Positions 37,167 to 49,800 of a stretch of 64,000 nucleotides of DNA are shown here, one piece after another. Below the pieces are notes generated by a model. The model was not told where the DNA came from and made no database searches. It saw nothing but the letters and a program-made list of their open reading frames with translations. The stretch's first letter is position 1; the number at the start of each line of letters is the position of its first letter. This DNA is from Lingula anatina (taxonomy: Eukaryota > Brachiopoda > Lingulata > Lingulida > Lingulidae): the NCBI RefSeq assembly GCF_001039355.2, contig NW_019775449.1, positions 80,367 to 144,366 of the forward strand, written 5' to 3'. The position numbers and the translations under genes are program-made.

Positions 37167-37796
37167 GTCTATAACAAATAGAAAACAATTTTGGGATAAG
37201 CACCTGTTCATCACGCCCCGGACAGAGATCAATTCCTTAGATGTTAAAACATTGTTTTCGTCATAGTTAATAAACACATATTGGATGTGAAAGGTTCAAT
37301 TATTTTTAGAGTGTCACACCTTGAATGTAAGTTCTTACTTATGATTACCCCAACCGCGCCTATAAAAACAAGCAATCTTATTATGTCCAAAAGCTGCAAT
37401 AAAAAAGTGCCCCACCTAAGTTGACATTTTTTTCTTAAGTTGTTATCCCAACGAAGGTAAAATAAAATATACAGTATGAATGAATTGTAGCGTAGATAAT
37501 CTTATACAGAAAAAGTTGTTTGTTCAGTAGAAATTTACCTAGTTGTATTTTCATCTGTCCCTTTTTGAATAGAAACGAGAAGAAAAGATGCGGGTGAAAG
37601 CTCAGTAACCTCAAACTACTTATTTCGATCTGGTGTCTAGGTGAGGAGAATGCACTCATTTTTTTTACCCACGTGATCTAAATAAAATGATTGTACATAA
37701 AAGGTGTGTCACACACTAGCGATATCCACCCTATTATAGAATCACAGTAGCCTGGCGTGTTTGCCGACCAACTTTATACAGCACTAGCTGTCAACA
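37164..37796 (+). promoter_or_regulatory. Intergenic region and likely gene 2 promoter/5'UTR
   Basis: About 630 bp separate the CT repeat from the gene 2 start codon. A weak TATA-like TACATAAAAGG is near 37694. No other regulatory motif stands out. The transcription start is not determinable by eye. Confidence 0.35.
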
Positions 37797-37860
37797 ATGG
37801 GGTTATGGAGTTTTTTAGTACTACCTGTGATGACGATGTTATATTTGATGATAACGACAG
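37797..37860 (+). CDS. Gene 2 exon 1: start codon and signal peptide
   Basis: ATG at 37797 lies in the context ACAATGG (A at -3, G at +4). The exon encodes MGLWSFLVLPVMTML followed by YLMITT, a typical 21-residue hydrophobic signal peptide, and ends ACAG|GTATGT in phase 1. That phase is exactly what the next IgGFc exon needs. A longer ORF overlapping in another frame was discarded. Confidence 0.75.
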
Positions 37861-40800
37861 GTATGTTGAATGCTTTTTTCAATGCACGGACTTGAAAACA
37901 CGATTATATGTTCTTCAGGTTTCATACGCTGCTTTCAATCATACTTGGTTCTCGAAACTTCTTGTCTTTTTTCCGCGACCTATACTACCTTTGTCGCATG
38001 CACTGGCAACGTTACAACAGACTGAGACTCGGATTACACACAGTTGAACGTAACTTTGACACTCTACTGAGGGAAAGAATTATAAAGGTTGTGTGAAATA
38101 TCCGGCTGTTGTCGAGATTGCACCGGTGACTAGCATAGTGACAGGTGGTTAAAATATTCATATAAAGGAACAACGTCTGTTGGTGCTGGTTACAATGATT
38201 GTTTACATGGTCTGAATCGGTCCATAATTAACCTTATGGTTGAATCTCGTTGAGTATCACATCAATTGATTTTACTACAATATATTATCAAATAAATGCT
38301 TTAACTTTCTATTGGAATTCAAGCACGCCGTCTTAACATAAAACCCTCGCCCTTTGTTTGATTAAAAGATTAATATATACACATACAAGGTCACATCCGA
38401 ATCAGAATCCATCGTGACCATTTTGTCGGAAGGACGATGCACAGACGCAACAATGGAAAAAAAATTGAGCTTTTAATTCTAGCAACTCCTACTATTTGTA
38501 ATTTATTTAAAAATATGTATGAGAAGAAAACAAAACGTTAATTATGGTTAAAATTGTTATCGTAGAAAAGGGGGCACTTTTTGTTGTCTTGGCTTTTAAG
38601 AGACTCGGTGATGGGCGATTCTACAAAAATGTCTCTATGTGATTGGCTTAAATCACTTTTTAAAAACTCTTAATTTCTGTCTACATTTTAAGGTAGTGTA
38701 AAACAGCAATGTTATAATTATAGAAACGTTATACTAAATATGAAACTCACTGACATGACTCAAATAGTTACTTTTTTGTGAAATCACCCTAATAATTACA
38801 ACATAAATATAAGGCAACTTATTAAGTCATCTCATTTTGTTCAGTTGTATTTTCTTGTTCAATGTGATAAGCATCAAAATGCTGCAACAAAACCAGGCTA
38901 CCTTTGATGTTGATGTACCGGTAATATGAAGTGCAAAAAAGATAAATGAAAAATATTCATGAATAAAAAAAATAAAGATTAAAATAGAAAATGAATAAAA
39001 TAATGAAAAGATGGTTTAAATAATTGGAAAGATAATGCATATCAGATTTCTCAATTTAACATTATAATTTAACATTAGTCCAGCGAAAAAGAAATATCTG
39101 AAACTACAGCATTTGGTTTGTCCTTCGTATGACCGAGTGTACTCTTATCATATTATTTTCTTTTCAGGCAAAAATGTATGGATGAATTTTTCACATATCG
39201 CTTCAGCTGTAGGGAGTATGCCTTTGAATTGTCATTATTTTTGCTTTTGTATATTTAAAAATGTTAAAACATTTTTCTTTTGAATGTATACGCAAGTAAA
39301 CATATTTGGGTGTCCTCCATAAGGAATTCAGCGCACAATACAAGGGTGGAATGATAATTTTGACAGTTTTTACACAGTCATTATTGGTCTTAAGCCCACT
39401 ATTAAAATAACAGGTTTTGACACCTTAACCAGTAATGTAATGTTATACAAAAAATAATTTTTATAAATAAGGCGTTCCCTACAATTGTGCAACAAGTCAA
39501 CGCCCATTATACCTTTTTACACGCAAACCCTTCAGGCATCATAGAAGCGGGAGTGTGCGACTACACCCAACGCAACTGAAAGACAGTTTAAAGATCTTTG
39601 ATCCGTGCATTGTTTTTATGTGCTCCAGTTTAAAAACCTATAGAAACGACCATATTTGTGGTTTCCTTGAAACCACAAATATTAAAGCCTCTATTTGAGA
39701 TATGAAAACTGGGCAAAAGAAGCCGTTTCTGTTTTGCGGCCTGTCTCATGCCGATCTTCTCCTACACTCTCTACACCTTAACAGTCTTGTCATTGAACTG
39801 TAAAGAACAGAGATCTCTTGATTAATTAATTTTTTTCTTTAAAAAAAAACACTTGCTACTATTTCATGCGAAGGGGGTTTAAATAATTGCTCCATTTCAC
39901 GCGTGCACTACACATCACAAATATTGGCTGTGCTTTATAATATCTCAGTGTCAGAGGGTACCCCATTTGACAGCAGAGGCAGGGAGTTTTATCTGATGTT
40001 TATGGAACACAAGGTGACCACTCTACAAAGCTTTGGCGAAATGCTGATCATCACCAATGCTGCTCGTGAACCGGTAACGGTAGGTCAAGATTTGATTTTC
40101 TGTTTTATTCCTATGTCAGGCACACTGGTTGCAAGTTTTGTTCGTATAAAGGGTTAATAATACATGTATATTAGTTAATATTATGATGATCATCAATATT
40201 TTAATTACCGTTTAAAAACTACCTATGATATGGCAACTGCTTTGAAGATAACACTTATTAGAATTGTTTCAGCACTGTGTCCGTTTTCTTATTTTCAATT
40301 TTAAGTGCAATTGTTTAATATCTTATTTTTTAAATAACACAATAATTACTTCACAAGGTGAACATTACGTCCAACCACCCAGGAATCGACACCACCTTCA
40401 CCATAGCAGTAGACGCACACGAAACCACCAGATTTTCACAGGACCTACGGATGACAGACACCAGGTTGGCTCCAAAGGCTGTCCACGTTGTCTCTACGGG
40501 TGACATTGTCGTCCAGGGGGTCAGTAACGAAGACAGGTCCACAGATATGTTCCTTGGACTCCCTCTAGACACATATGGCACCGAATACGTCACGGTGTGT
40601 TACTCTCCACCCTATATCGCCTGTCAGTTTGGAGTCGTGGCGACAGAGGACGACACCAATGTCACAATGCATTTTCCTAGTGCGGCGTTCAGCGGGGACC
40701 CCTCCTCAGCTTTTCTAAATATTACCGGAGCAGTAATAGCTGGTAACACTGCCACAGTTAACATGATGAAATTTGATTCTTTACAAGTCCAGAGTACAGC

Positions 40801-43800
40801 TGAGCTGACGGGAACCCTGATAAGGTCCACTGCTCCTGTCAGTGTATTCAGTGGGAATGTGGATACTCAAGTGGCCGTTTCTGTTGGGGGTGCAGTGTCG
40901 AAGGACCACCTCGTGCAACAATTACCGCCCGTACAGGCGTTAGGTAAAGAGTTCCTAACTGTTCCAATACCAGAAAAAACGATATTTAAGCGCGGAGACG
41001 TGTTCAGGACCGTTACTACCACAAATGATACGGAACTCATTGGGGACATAAACCACAACATTATGAGGATAACAGGTTCTTACAAGTTCACTCAATTCAA
41101 TCTTGGAGGAACTAATAATTTGTACACGTCTCTAAAAACCACCAACCCCATCATCTTAGCCGAATTCATTCAAAGTCAGTACAACACCATGGAACCCTCA
41201 GATCCATCCATGATATACATACCCCCTGTTCAGCAGTTTGAATCAGAGTATATATTCACCGCTCTAACTTCATCACCAAGTTCAGGCAAGCCTTATGTCA
41301 ACTTATTAATCTTATTGGCCCAAGACAATGACACATCCAACATCTTTTTAGACGGCGTTGCTTTAAACACAGCAAATTTTCCATCACTTGCATGGTATCC
41401 AATATCACATACCAATTACTTCGGAGCTTATATAGAAGTACAGAATGGGACCCATAGGTTGTATCATGCTCTACCCAACAGACGGTTTGGCGCTGTCTTG
41501 TATGGCAACGTGAAAACAGACACGGTTTCTGGGGAGACCTATGCCACGCCACTTGGGATGAGAGCGAGTAGAATAAACATGGTAAGTGCGAATGTGATTG
41601 CAGGGGCTTTTTTTCCATTCAGTTAAATGTATCATAGCCATTGAAATGTTCAACAATAGTCAAAAGTATCGATTCATATACGCTGTACTAGCATAGAAAC
41701 TTGGCTTGTGGCAGTTTGGATATGTGTGACCAATAATAAATTTTAACTTTTAACGTTGATGCTTTTGGAGGAAAATGACGGAAAGGTGCCCAAGCGATAA
41801 AAGTTTCCTCAAGCGAATATCAAAGCCGCCATTCACATTTGAATTGTTGATAGTGTATCTTGGAAAGAATTGGATTCACCAGACCATCTTTATTTCAACA
41901 GTCTTTTTACATTTTTATTTTCCAGGCATGCACAGTAACCCCGGACAACTGGTCAGAAACAAGCTATATAGGCGACGGCATTGATAACGATTGCGACGGT
42001 GAAGTGGACGAGGAATTTTGTGTCTCTGGGAATACGCAAGGTATCGTTAAAGTATACTGTTTTCTCATTTAAATATCCTCTGAAATAAAGGGCGTTGATT
42101 TCTTTTCATATTGAATGTGAATTGGCTGGTCAATGGACTAAAAAAACGAAATGTACCACGTATTTTTCTATTTATTTTTTTCTCTTAGCGGACAGTTTTT
42201 TCGTAGACAAAGTTTACAATTTTCTTGCATTCGTAAATACACTGTATTCAGACTGCTCTCAAACAAAGTTGGTTGAAAAACATTTTCGATTTTTGAAATG
42301 TTTTAAAACCTATCTGCATATGATTTTAGATGATGACGGCGATGGTCGTGTTAATGAAGACTGTGCAACACCTTACCCAGGTAAAATATGTCGCACATTT
42401 ACCAATCTAATCACGTAACAAATCCTTGAAGAGAAAATATCCAAATCTTGGACCTTGTTCATTTCGTTTCATAGTTTGGAATTTACCTATCTGCTATTCT
42501 TTGGTATCCCAAACCGAAAACAGTTATTTCTTATAAATAGGGATCTTGTCATCACATGCTTGTATGCAATTTTATCCGTTTAACTTCAGTGGATGGTACG
42601 TATGGACCATGGGGAGCGTACAGCAGTTGTTCTACAACATGTGGACCCGGAACTCAGTCAAGGACACGTGTCTGTACGTCCAAATATGGCGGTGCTCCTT
42701 GTGCCGGGTTGTCCACTGAAACTATATCATGTAACCTAGGAGGCTGTCCGGGTAGGTTGTACAACATATACATATGTGTTCACTATCCAAGGGAACCGCA
42801 TTGAATCATTTTCAAAAGTTCAAAAATTTCATTCCCCTTTAAGAATCTCTGTAGCAGTCTTTAGGCGACGGGGCCTGTACATTAATATTTCCTTGAAAAC
42901 TCTCAGTGCATATTTTTATTGCGGTGTCGTGATTCAAAACCTTTAAATTTAACTAAACAACCTTAATATGTTGTCAATGTAAAAACATTGTTAATTGTTG
43001 GTTTTAATCACTGATAAAATTAACAAATCTCGGTGAAGGACAGTTTGTTTATCACCATTTCCTTATAATATATACAGACTTGACATTTAATATGGAATAT
43101 TTTTTCCAAATCATAATTCATCAGTTTTTTTTCTATTTTGCTGACTGATAAATGAAAATAAGGATTAAAATCGTGTTTTAATAACTTTTGATAATCTATT
43201 CGATGTCAGTGTGACATCAGTTCATTAACTGAATTCGCCAGTGAAGCATACAAAAATACATTGCCTATTTTAAGTCATACGATAACCACTGAAAGCGATA
43301 TTTTGGATCTCCATATTTTCCTAATTATTGTCTTTAAAAGAGTTACACGTCCCACAAAGGCCCCCCACGTCAGTGTCTAGTCACAGCAACAGTCGCTGTT
43401 ACGCTTGACCTCATCTTGCTGCTACCAGAGGTTTCAAGCCGCCAAGTATTCCTTGGGATAGGTTTTTAGAGTTTAATCTGAAATAAAATTCCAGGCAACG
43501 GTTAAAACGTGTCTAATTTGTCTCAGTTTTGTTGTAGGACATGCAGGCCGTTGATACGGCGAGTAATGACCTACCGATATATTGTCTATGTGGTTCAATT
43601 ATGGCGATTTTGATGACCATGGTAGCTACTCATTCCCTTGGTTCTGTAATTTTTTTGCTATTTAAAGTGCTCTGTGTGAACCGGCAATCTCATCGTGCAA
43701 CCTAAAATTGTTCCTAAGGTGCCCCCTATCAAATGATAGTCAAGTGGTTCCCTGATTATTCTTTTATTTGATCTGGTTCAGGTTTTCATCGATGACTACC

Positions 43801-46800
43801 ATTGGTGTTTTGGCACCAATGTGGTATCCACTCCAAATACTGCCACTGTCAATGACCCTGGTCACTTAAGAAGTGGCACACGATTCGTCGTAGGCCTCTT
43901 CAGGATGTCTGTAAACTCAAGTTTAGCGGTACAGGTGAAGTTTGACCCCAATAAAGAAAGACACGCGGTTTCAGTGTTCTACCCAGAAACGGTCATGGTC
44001 CCCAATCCATTAGAGTAACAGACTACGCTGCTTTGCTGTTTACAGTGGCTTCCTCAGAGGTCATCTGGTATCTCCACCTGCTGAAACCAGTTTGGTGTTC
44101 GTTAAGAGCCTTGAAAAAAGCGTTTTGGTGACAATTTGCCCCTCATTCAAAACAGACTGGGTTGTTTTGGTTTAATTGCAGCAGCATATCCTGAAGGACA
44201 GTGAGTCCTGTACCCTGGTGGTAAGACGTCAATTGCATTGGGCGTGGTCTCTGTGTAGGTACATCAGTCTGGGCATTACCCTATAAAACTGTATAGACTA
44301 TTCCGTTTGATACAATAATCTGTCTGGCAATGTCTGTGCTTTTCGCGCCATTCTGGCACAGCTTAACAATTTTATAAAACACTGCTTAACTCATTTTACG
44401 CACTGCACAACCGACCGCTTGCATACAAAATTTCAAATTCTTCTATGCAGTAGTTGCCGATATACGGATACTTTTTTGACAGAACCATGCTTCGCCAAAG
44501 CCAAGCTTTGACCAGCCCAAAGGAGCACTGCCCAATTAAATCACTGCATATTACACAAGGCAACAGAGCAACAGACTTGGTAGTCAGTTAATTGGCAGCG
44601 ACACAAATGACTTCACACTTCTCCAGTCAGATGTCTTATAAGAGATCTGAATTTTTTGAAAAAAGAACGCATTTTTACCTAAGTATACCTTTCAAACTGA
44701 AATATTCCATATTAAATGTCAAGTCTGTATATATATATATATATATAAAGTCAGTTAATCAGCAGACTTCACAATTCAATTCATTTTTCAGTTAATGGGG
44801 CGTGGGGGCAATGGAGCACTTGGTCAACATGTTCCACCTCGTGTCGCAGTGGTACTTCACAGAGAACAAGACAATGTGACAGTCCCCCGCCCTCAAACGG
44901 AGGGTCAGGCTGTAGTGGTAACAGTGTAGAGCCAATTACCTGTAACGCCAACGTCCCCTGTCCAGGTGAATTTTTGTATTGACCGGATGTTAAACTGAGC
45001 GGCGTGTAATGTATTTGTTTAATTATCTGTGATGACAAGCGGTTTTGCTCTATCCATAAAACGTATTTGTCAACTGCCAAAGAAAAAAAACGTAAAAACG
45101 CTGCGACAATTTCTTACAACGTATGTTCTAATAAATGAGATGACTTTAACACGCTTCGAAAACTAGTTACTTACAAGCATATTGTATTTACGCAAACCTC
45201 TTATCCGTCTTTGAAGTTTTGTAGTCATGCTATAGTTGTATATTTGAACTCTTGCAGATCCCGCTGATACCTTAGGTACCGAGTTTTTGCTACTGTTCCA
45301 AGAGAACCATATAATCCACAGCCCCGGGCTTCCTCTCAAGGTGTTCATTACTAATCCTAACACTGAGGCGGTTACGGTAAGTGGCATTATGTCTTTTAGC
45401 ACCTGTCACATTTTCTTAAAAGTGGCATCTAAATGTCAGAGTAGATTATATACCTTTTTTATAAAGGTCCCTATGTCTTTCAACACAAGCCTGTTAACAT
45501 CCTTTTGAGCGAGTTTTACACGAGCTTAGAAACATTGGGTCAGTTCAAATATGTACCTTGAATAATTAAAGGCCCGTGAAAACAATATATGATTCGACAT
45601 ATTTATCTTATTAAGGTTACAATCGATACTCCAGCGGCCACGGGTCTAACTTACTACCACAGTGTCACATTTTCCATCCCACCTTCATCTTCCACAGTCA
45701 AGCTCCTCAGCAATGAGCTTCGTATGACAGGAAGTACCAAAAGTAAAAAAGGCATACGTGTGTCTTCCACAAAAGACGTGACAGTAGCCGGAATGAATAA
45801 AGAGTACCTATCAACAGACAGTTTTGTTGTAATACCGACCGATCATCTTGGAACGAAGCATTTTGGAATCTGTGCCTTTCCTACTGGCCGAGGTTGCCAG
45901 ATTGGAATCACAACAAAATTAGATAACACCCATGTAAACATAACTCTGCCACCGTCACCTAACATCGTGTCCGGTCGAAAGCGGAGAGCCACGACATACG
46001 ATGGAATCACGAAATCCCCTGGTGACGTCATCAGCGTCTCACTAGGCCCGTACGAATCCGTTCAGATCCAAAGTGGTGACGATCTGTCGGGTGCCAGAAT
46101 AGACTCAGACAATCCAGTCGCTGTCTTCAGCGGAAATGTTCAAGTACAGATTGGCTTAGGCACTGCACAGGACCACGCCGTTGATCAGATATTACCCACT
46201 GAAACTTGGGGTAAGAAGTTTGTTACCGTTCCTATCCCTGAGCGCACGATCTACAAGCCTGGAGACATGTTTAAAATTATTGGTAGCCAGTCAAACACCA
46301 CTGTGGACGTGATCCATATGGCTGATGTTAGGAGATACACTATCCCCAACGAAGGGGACGTTTTGCAGATTATTACTGGAGCTGGTTTAGACTCAGTTTG
46401 CAGTTACATAGAGACAGACAAACCTGTTCTAGTGACACAAATTGTTCAGAGTCAGATTGGCACCAACGAACCGTCCGACCCGTCGCTCATTATAGTGCCT
46501 TCCGTAGAGCAATGGCTACCAATGTATTCCTTTACTTTACCCGACATGGACAATGGGACTGCTTACACAAACTTTGTCATGATTGCGGTTGAAAAATCAC
46601 AGAAAAACAACATCTTGCTTGACGGAGCAACGCTTCCTTCTGGGTTAGATTGGTGTGATATACCTACCACCGAGTACACAGGGACGTCACTGCGAGTTCC
46701 CGCCGGATACCACCAGATGCGGAACATCTATTTGAACAAGCCTTTCGCACTTTTGTTGTATGGCGTGGGTAATTCTTCTGAGAGCTTTGGGTATCCAGCA

Positions 46801-49800
46801 GGGATGAGGCTAACTGATCTTACGGTAATGCTAAAATGCTGCTTATATATTGGATTTAATACATTGCAGCTTTTGAAATTGCTTCATTTTAAAATGTATG
46901 GCGTGGGTAATTCTTCTGAGAGCTTTGGGAATCTGGCAGGGATGAGGGTAACGAATCTTACAGTAATGCTAATAATAAGGATTATATATTGTATTTAATA
47001 CATTGCAGCTTTTGAAATTCTATCGTTCTAAAATGACAATAATATTTAGTTTATAACCGTGTTGGAAGTATATTGAATCTCCCTCTGAAGAAATATTTTA
47101 TTCCAGACATGCACACCGTTCACCCAGACAGCAGAGGGGGATAATAAAGATAACGACTGCGATGGTTTGGTGGACGAAGAAATTTGCGGCGACTCCATAG
47201 GTTCAAATAGAATTGAACACATTGATAAATATATTTCCCATATATATATCTATTAGGGATATATCTTACTGATCCATTTTCAGTTGTTTTATTTTCAGAA
47301 AGTGTAACATTATCATTGTATCTAAAGTATTTATATTTGTATAAAAAACAATTTGTCATTCTTACAAATTAATTCATTTTCAACATTTCGTGAGGGGGTG
47401 TTGTAATATACTCCCTTTTTATCTATATTGTGTAGATAACGACGGGGATGGGTTTAGTGACGAGGACTGCGCCCTGAAATTAAAAGGTAGGTATAAAATT
47501 GTTTACAAAGCTATATATATTATCTGTTTTTGAAAGTTATTGTTTACGTATAAACACAATACGTCCGACACTGTCTGTTCATTTTATTTTGATAAAACTC
47601 AAAAGCTATTTTCGACGAAAAGGGAGAATACAAACTCGGTGCTAACATGAGTCTATAAATCATCTTCATCTAGTGAATGGGAACTGGGGAGCTTGGAGTG
47701 TTTGTGGCGCATGCTCTGTCACGTGCGGTAATGGTACATGCACGCGCACAAGGCAGTGTGACAGCCCAGCCCCTGTGTTCAGCGGTGATCCGTGCCCAGG
47801 TGCCAGTACGGACTCTCAAGTGTGTGTTGCCAGCCCATGCCCAGGTGTGTTTTAATGTGTTGCGGCTTACGTACTGTGCATTAACTTTGGCAATTTTAAA
47901 AATCTTTTAAAAATCAGGTCTGTACTGTGAAAAAACCCAAGTTTTTACAAATGTCTGAAAATGTCTGATTTACATGTAATATTCTTTCGTTTTTCTCTCC
48001 TCAGTGGACGGTGTGTGGTCGGCATACAGTCCCTGGGGTCAGTGTACCAAGACGTGTGGCACTGGAACCCAGACGCGGACCAGAACGTGCACCCCTCCAC
48101 AGCACGGCGGGGTGGATTGTGTTGGAAACGCCACAGAGTCTAGGGAGTGCAACACACAGGCGTGCCCAGGTGATATATATCGTTTTGTCAGTTCTTTCTG
48201 TACTTTGTACCAGACAGGTAATACAATAACTCAGCATAATATAAGAGAGATTCGCAAAGTTCTTTTTTTAAATGGAAGGAAAAATCACGTTTCAAATATG
48301 CACTACTTGTATTTTTTTATAGTAAACGGTGTACTAGGCCCTTGGAGTAACTGGAACCAGTGCTCCGTGACATGTGGAATTGGCACGAGAGCCAGATCGC
48401 GCACCTGCACACCACCACAAGGCGGGGGAGCAAACTGTGTCGGGCAACTCCGAGAGGTAGAAGGCTGCACGGCGTCTTGTCTCAGTGAGTGCCTCAGTCA
48501 CTTCAACGACCGAAGTGTCTTCTTTTGTCGCAGCACATTTAAATCAATCAGATAATATTTATTAGTTCTAGCCCACGTTAAATTAATTGATATTAATTGG
48601 TTCTAGTACGTTTTTACAATGTTATGCAACTACATGTACATATATGAACACGGAAGACTGCAAAACATGTAGCATTGAAATTGTTTCGAAATGCAAATAA
48701 AATTTGTTTAAATACTCAGCAGGTGACTTTTTTTGTAAGTCTTGAGCCCCAACCTGAGTCATGCTAAGTGATGAAACATATGTATTTTGGAGTTTCACGT
48801 GTGATAAATGTTTCACGCCACCGTCAGCTTAATTATAGCCTTCATTACTGAGAATCTACCTACATGCTGCTTTGCTTAAACTGTCACATTGCTTGCATTT
48901 CGTCTTGCTCCTAGTAACGCTTTACGTAAAGTAGTATGGTCAGGTGAGTTATATCAGGTGTTGAGGGATGGGGCCCATGTTTCACACAAATAGAAATTAT
49001 CCAATCCAAACATTTTCTTCCTTGGCTACGGATGTCATTTTAATAGTTCGTCTCTAAGAAATGAAAAATTAGGAAGATCTTGATTGTATTAAAAAAATAA
49101 TTTGTTTTTAAGTATACAAACCCTACTCCCTCTAGGTGCTCTAGGTCAGAATTGCACAGAGACCAGTCAATGCTCCAGAAGTGTTCCAAACAGCGAGTGC
49201 GTGCAGAGCACGTGCAGGTGTGTTATGGGCTACCAACAAACTGGTCAGGAATGCATTAGGAGACGAATTGAAAGCGCCTGTACTACGAACCAGGACTGCT
49301 CCTCAGCGGTGACCAATAGCGAGTGTGTGAACAACGTATGCGCTTGCAATCCTGGGTTTTACAGTACCAATGCAAGAACCACCTGCCTAGGGCGCCGTAT
49401 TGGAGACAGTTGTACCAATGATGTGGAATGTAGTAGATTGATCGAGAATTCAGCGTGCTATGAGAGGAAATGTGGCTGTATTGCTACTTACTATGCAAGT
49501 GATGACAATTCACAATGCTTAAGACGTAAGTGACTATTCAATACATCGCCTGTTAAAAGTTAGTCTTGTTCTCTTCAATAAAAAATTAATTTCAATTCAG
49601 GGTGAATGAACACATGCTCACCAAAAGTAACTACTGGTCCAAAGCGATAGCAATGTCTTTTTTTTTTTTTTTTTTTTGTTGTTATAAATCGAGCGCAATC
49701 TTTCTGTCAACTAACTTAACTAGGGTGAGAGTAGTCTAAAATGTTGGTCTAAAGTTCTCTTTTCAAATGTGATCCTGTGCAGGTGAACGTGAAATAACTT

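Noticed and set aside
37757-38047. 96-codon + strand ORF beginning MFADQLYTALAV
   Set aside because: It overlaps the signal-peptide exon in another frame and runs through that exon's splice donor; no domain is recognisable. The 64-nt exon explains the region better.
43821-44018. 65-codon + strand ORF in the gene 2 intron
   Set aside because: It is the reverse strand of the Tc1/mariner transposase relic.
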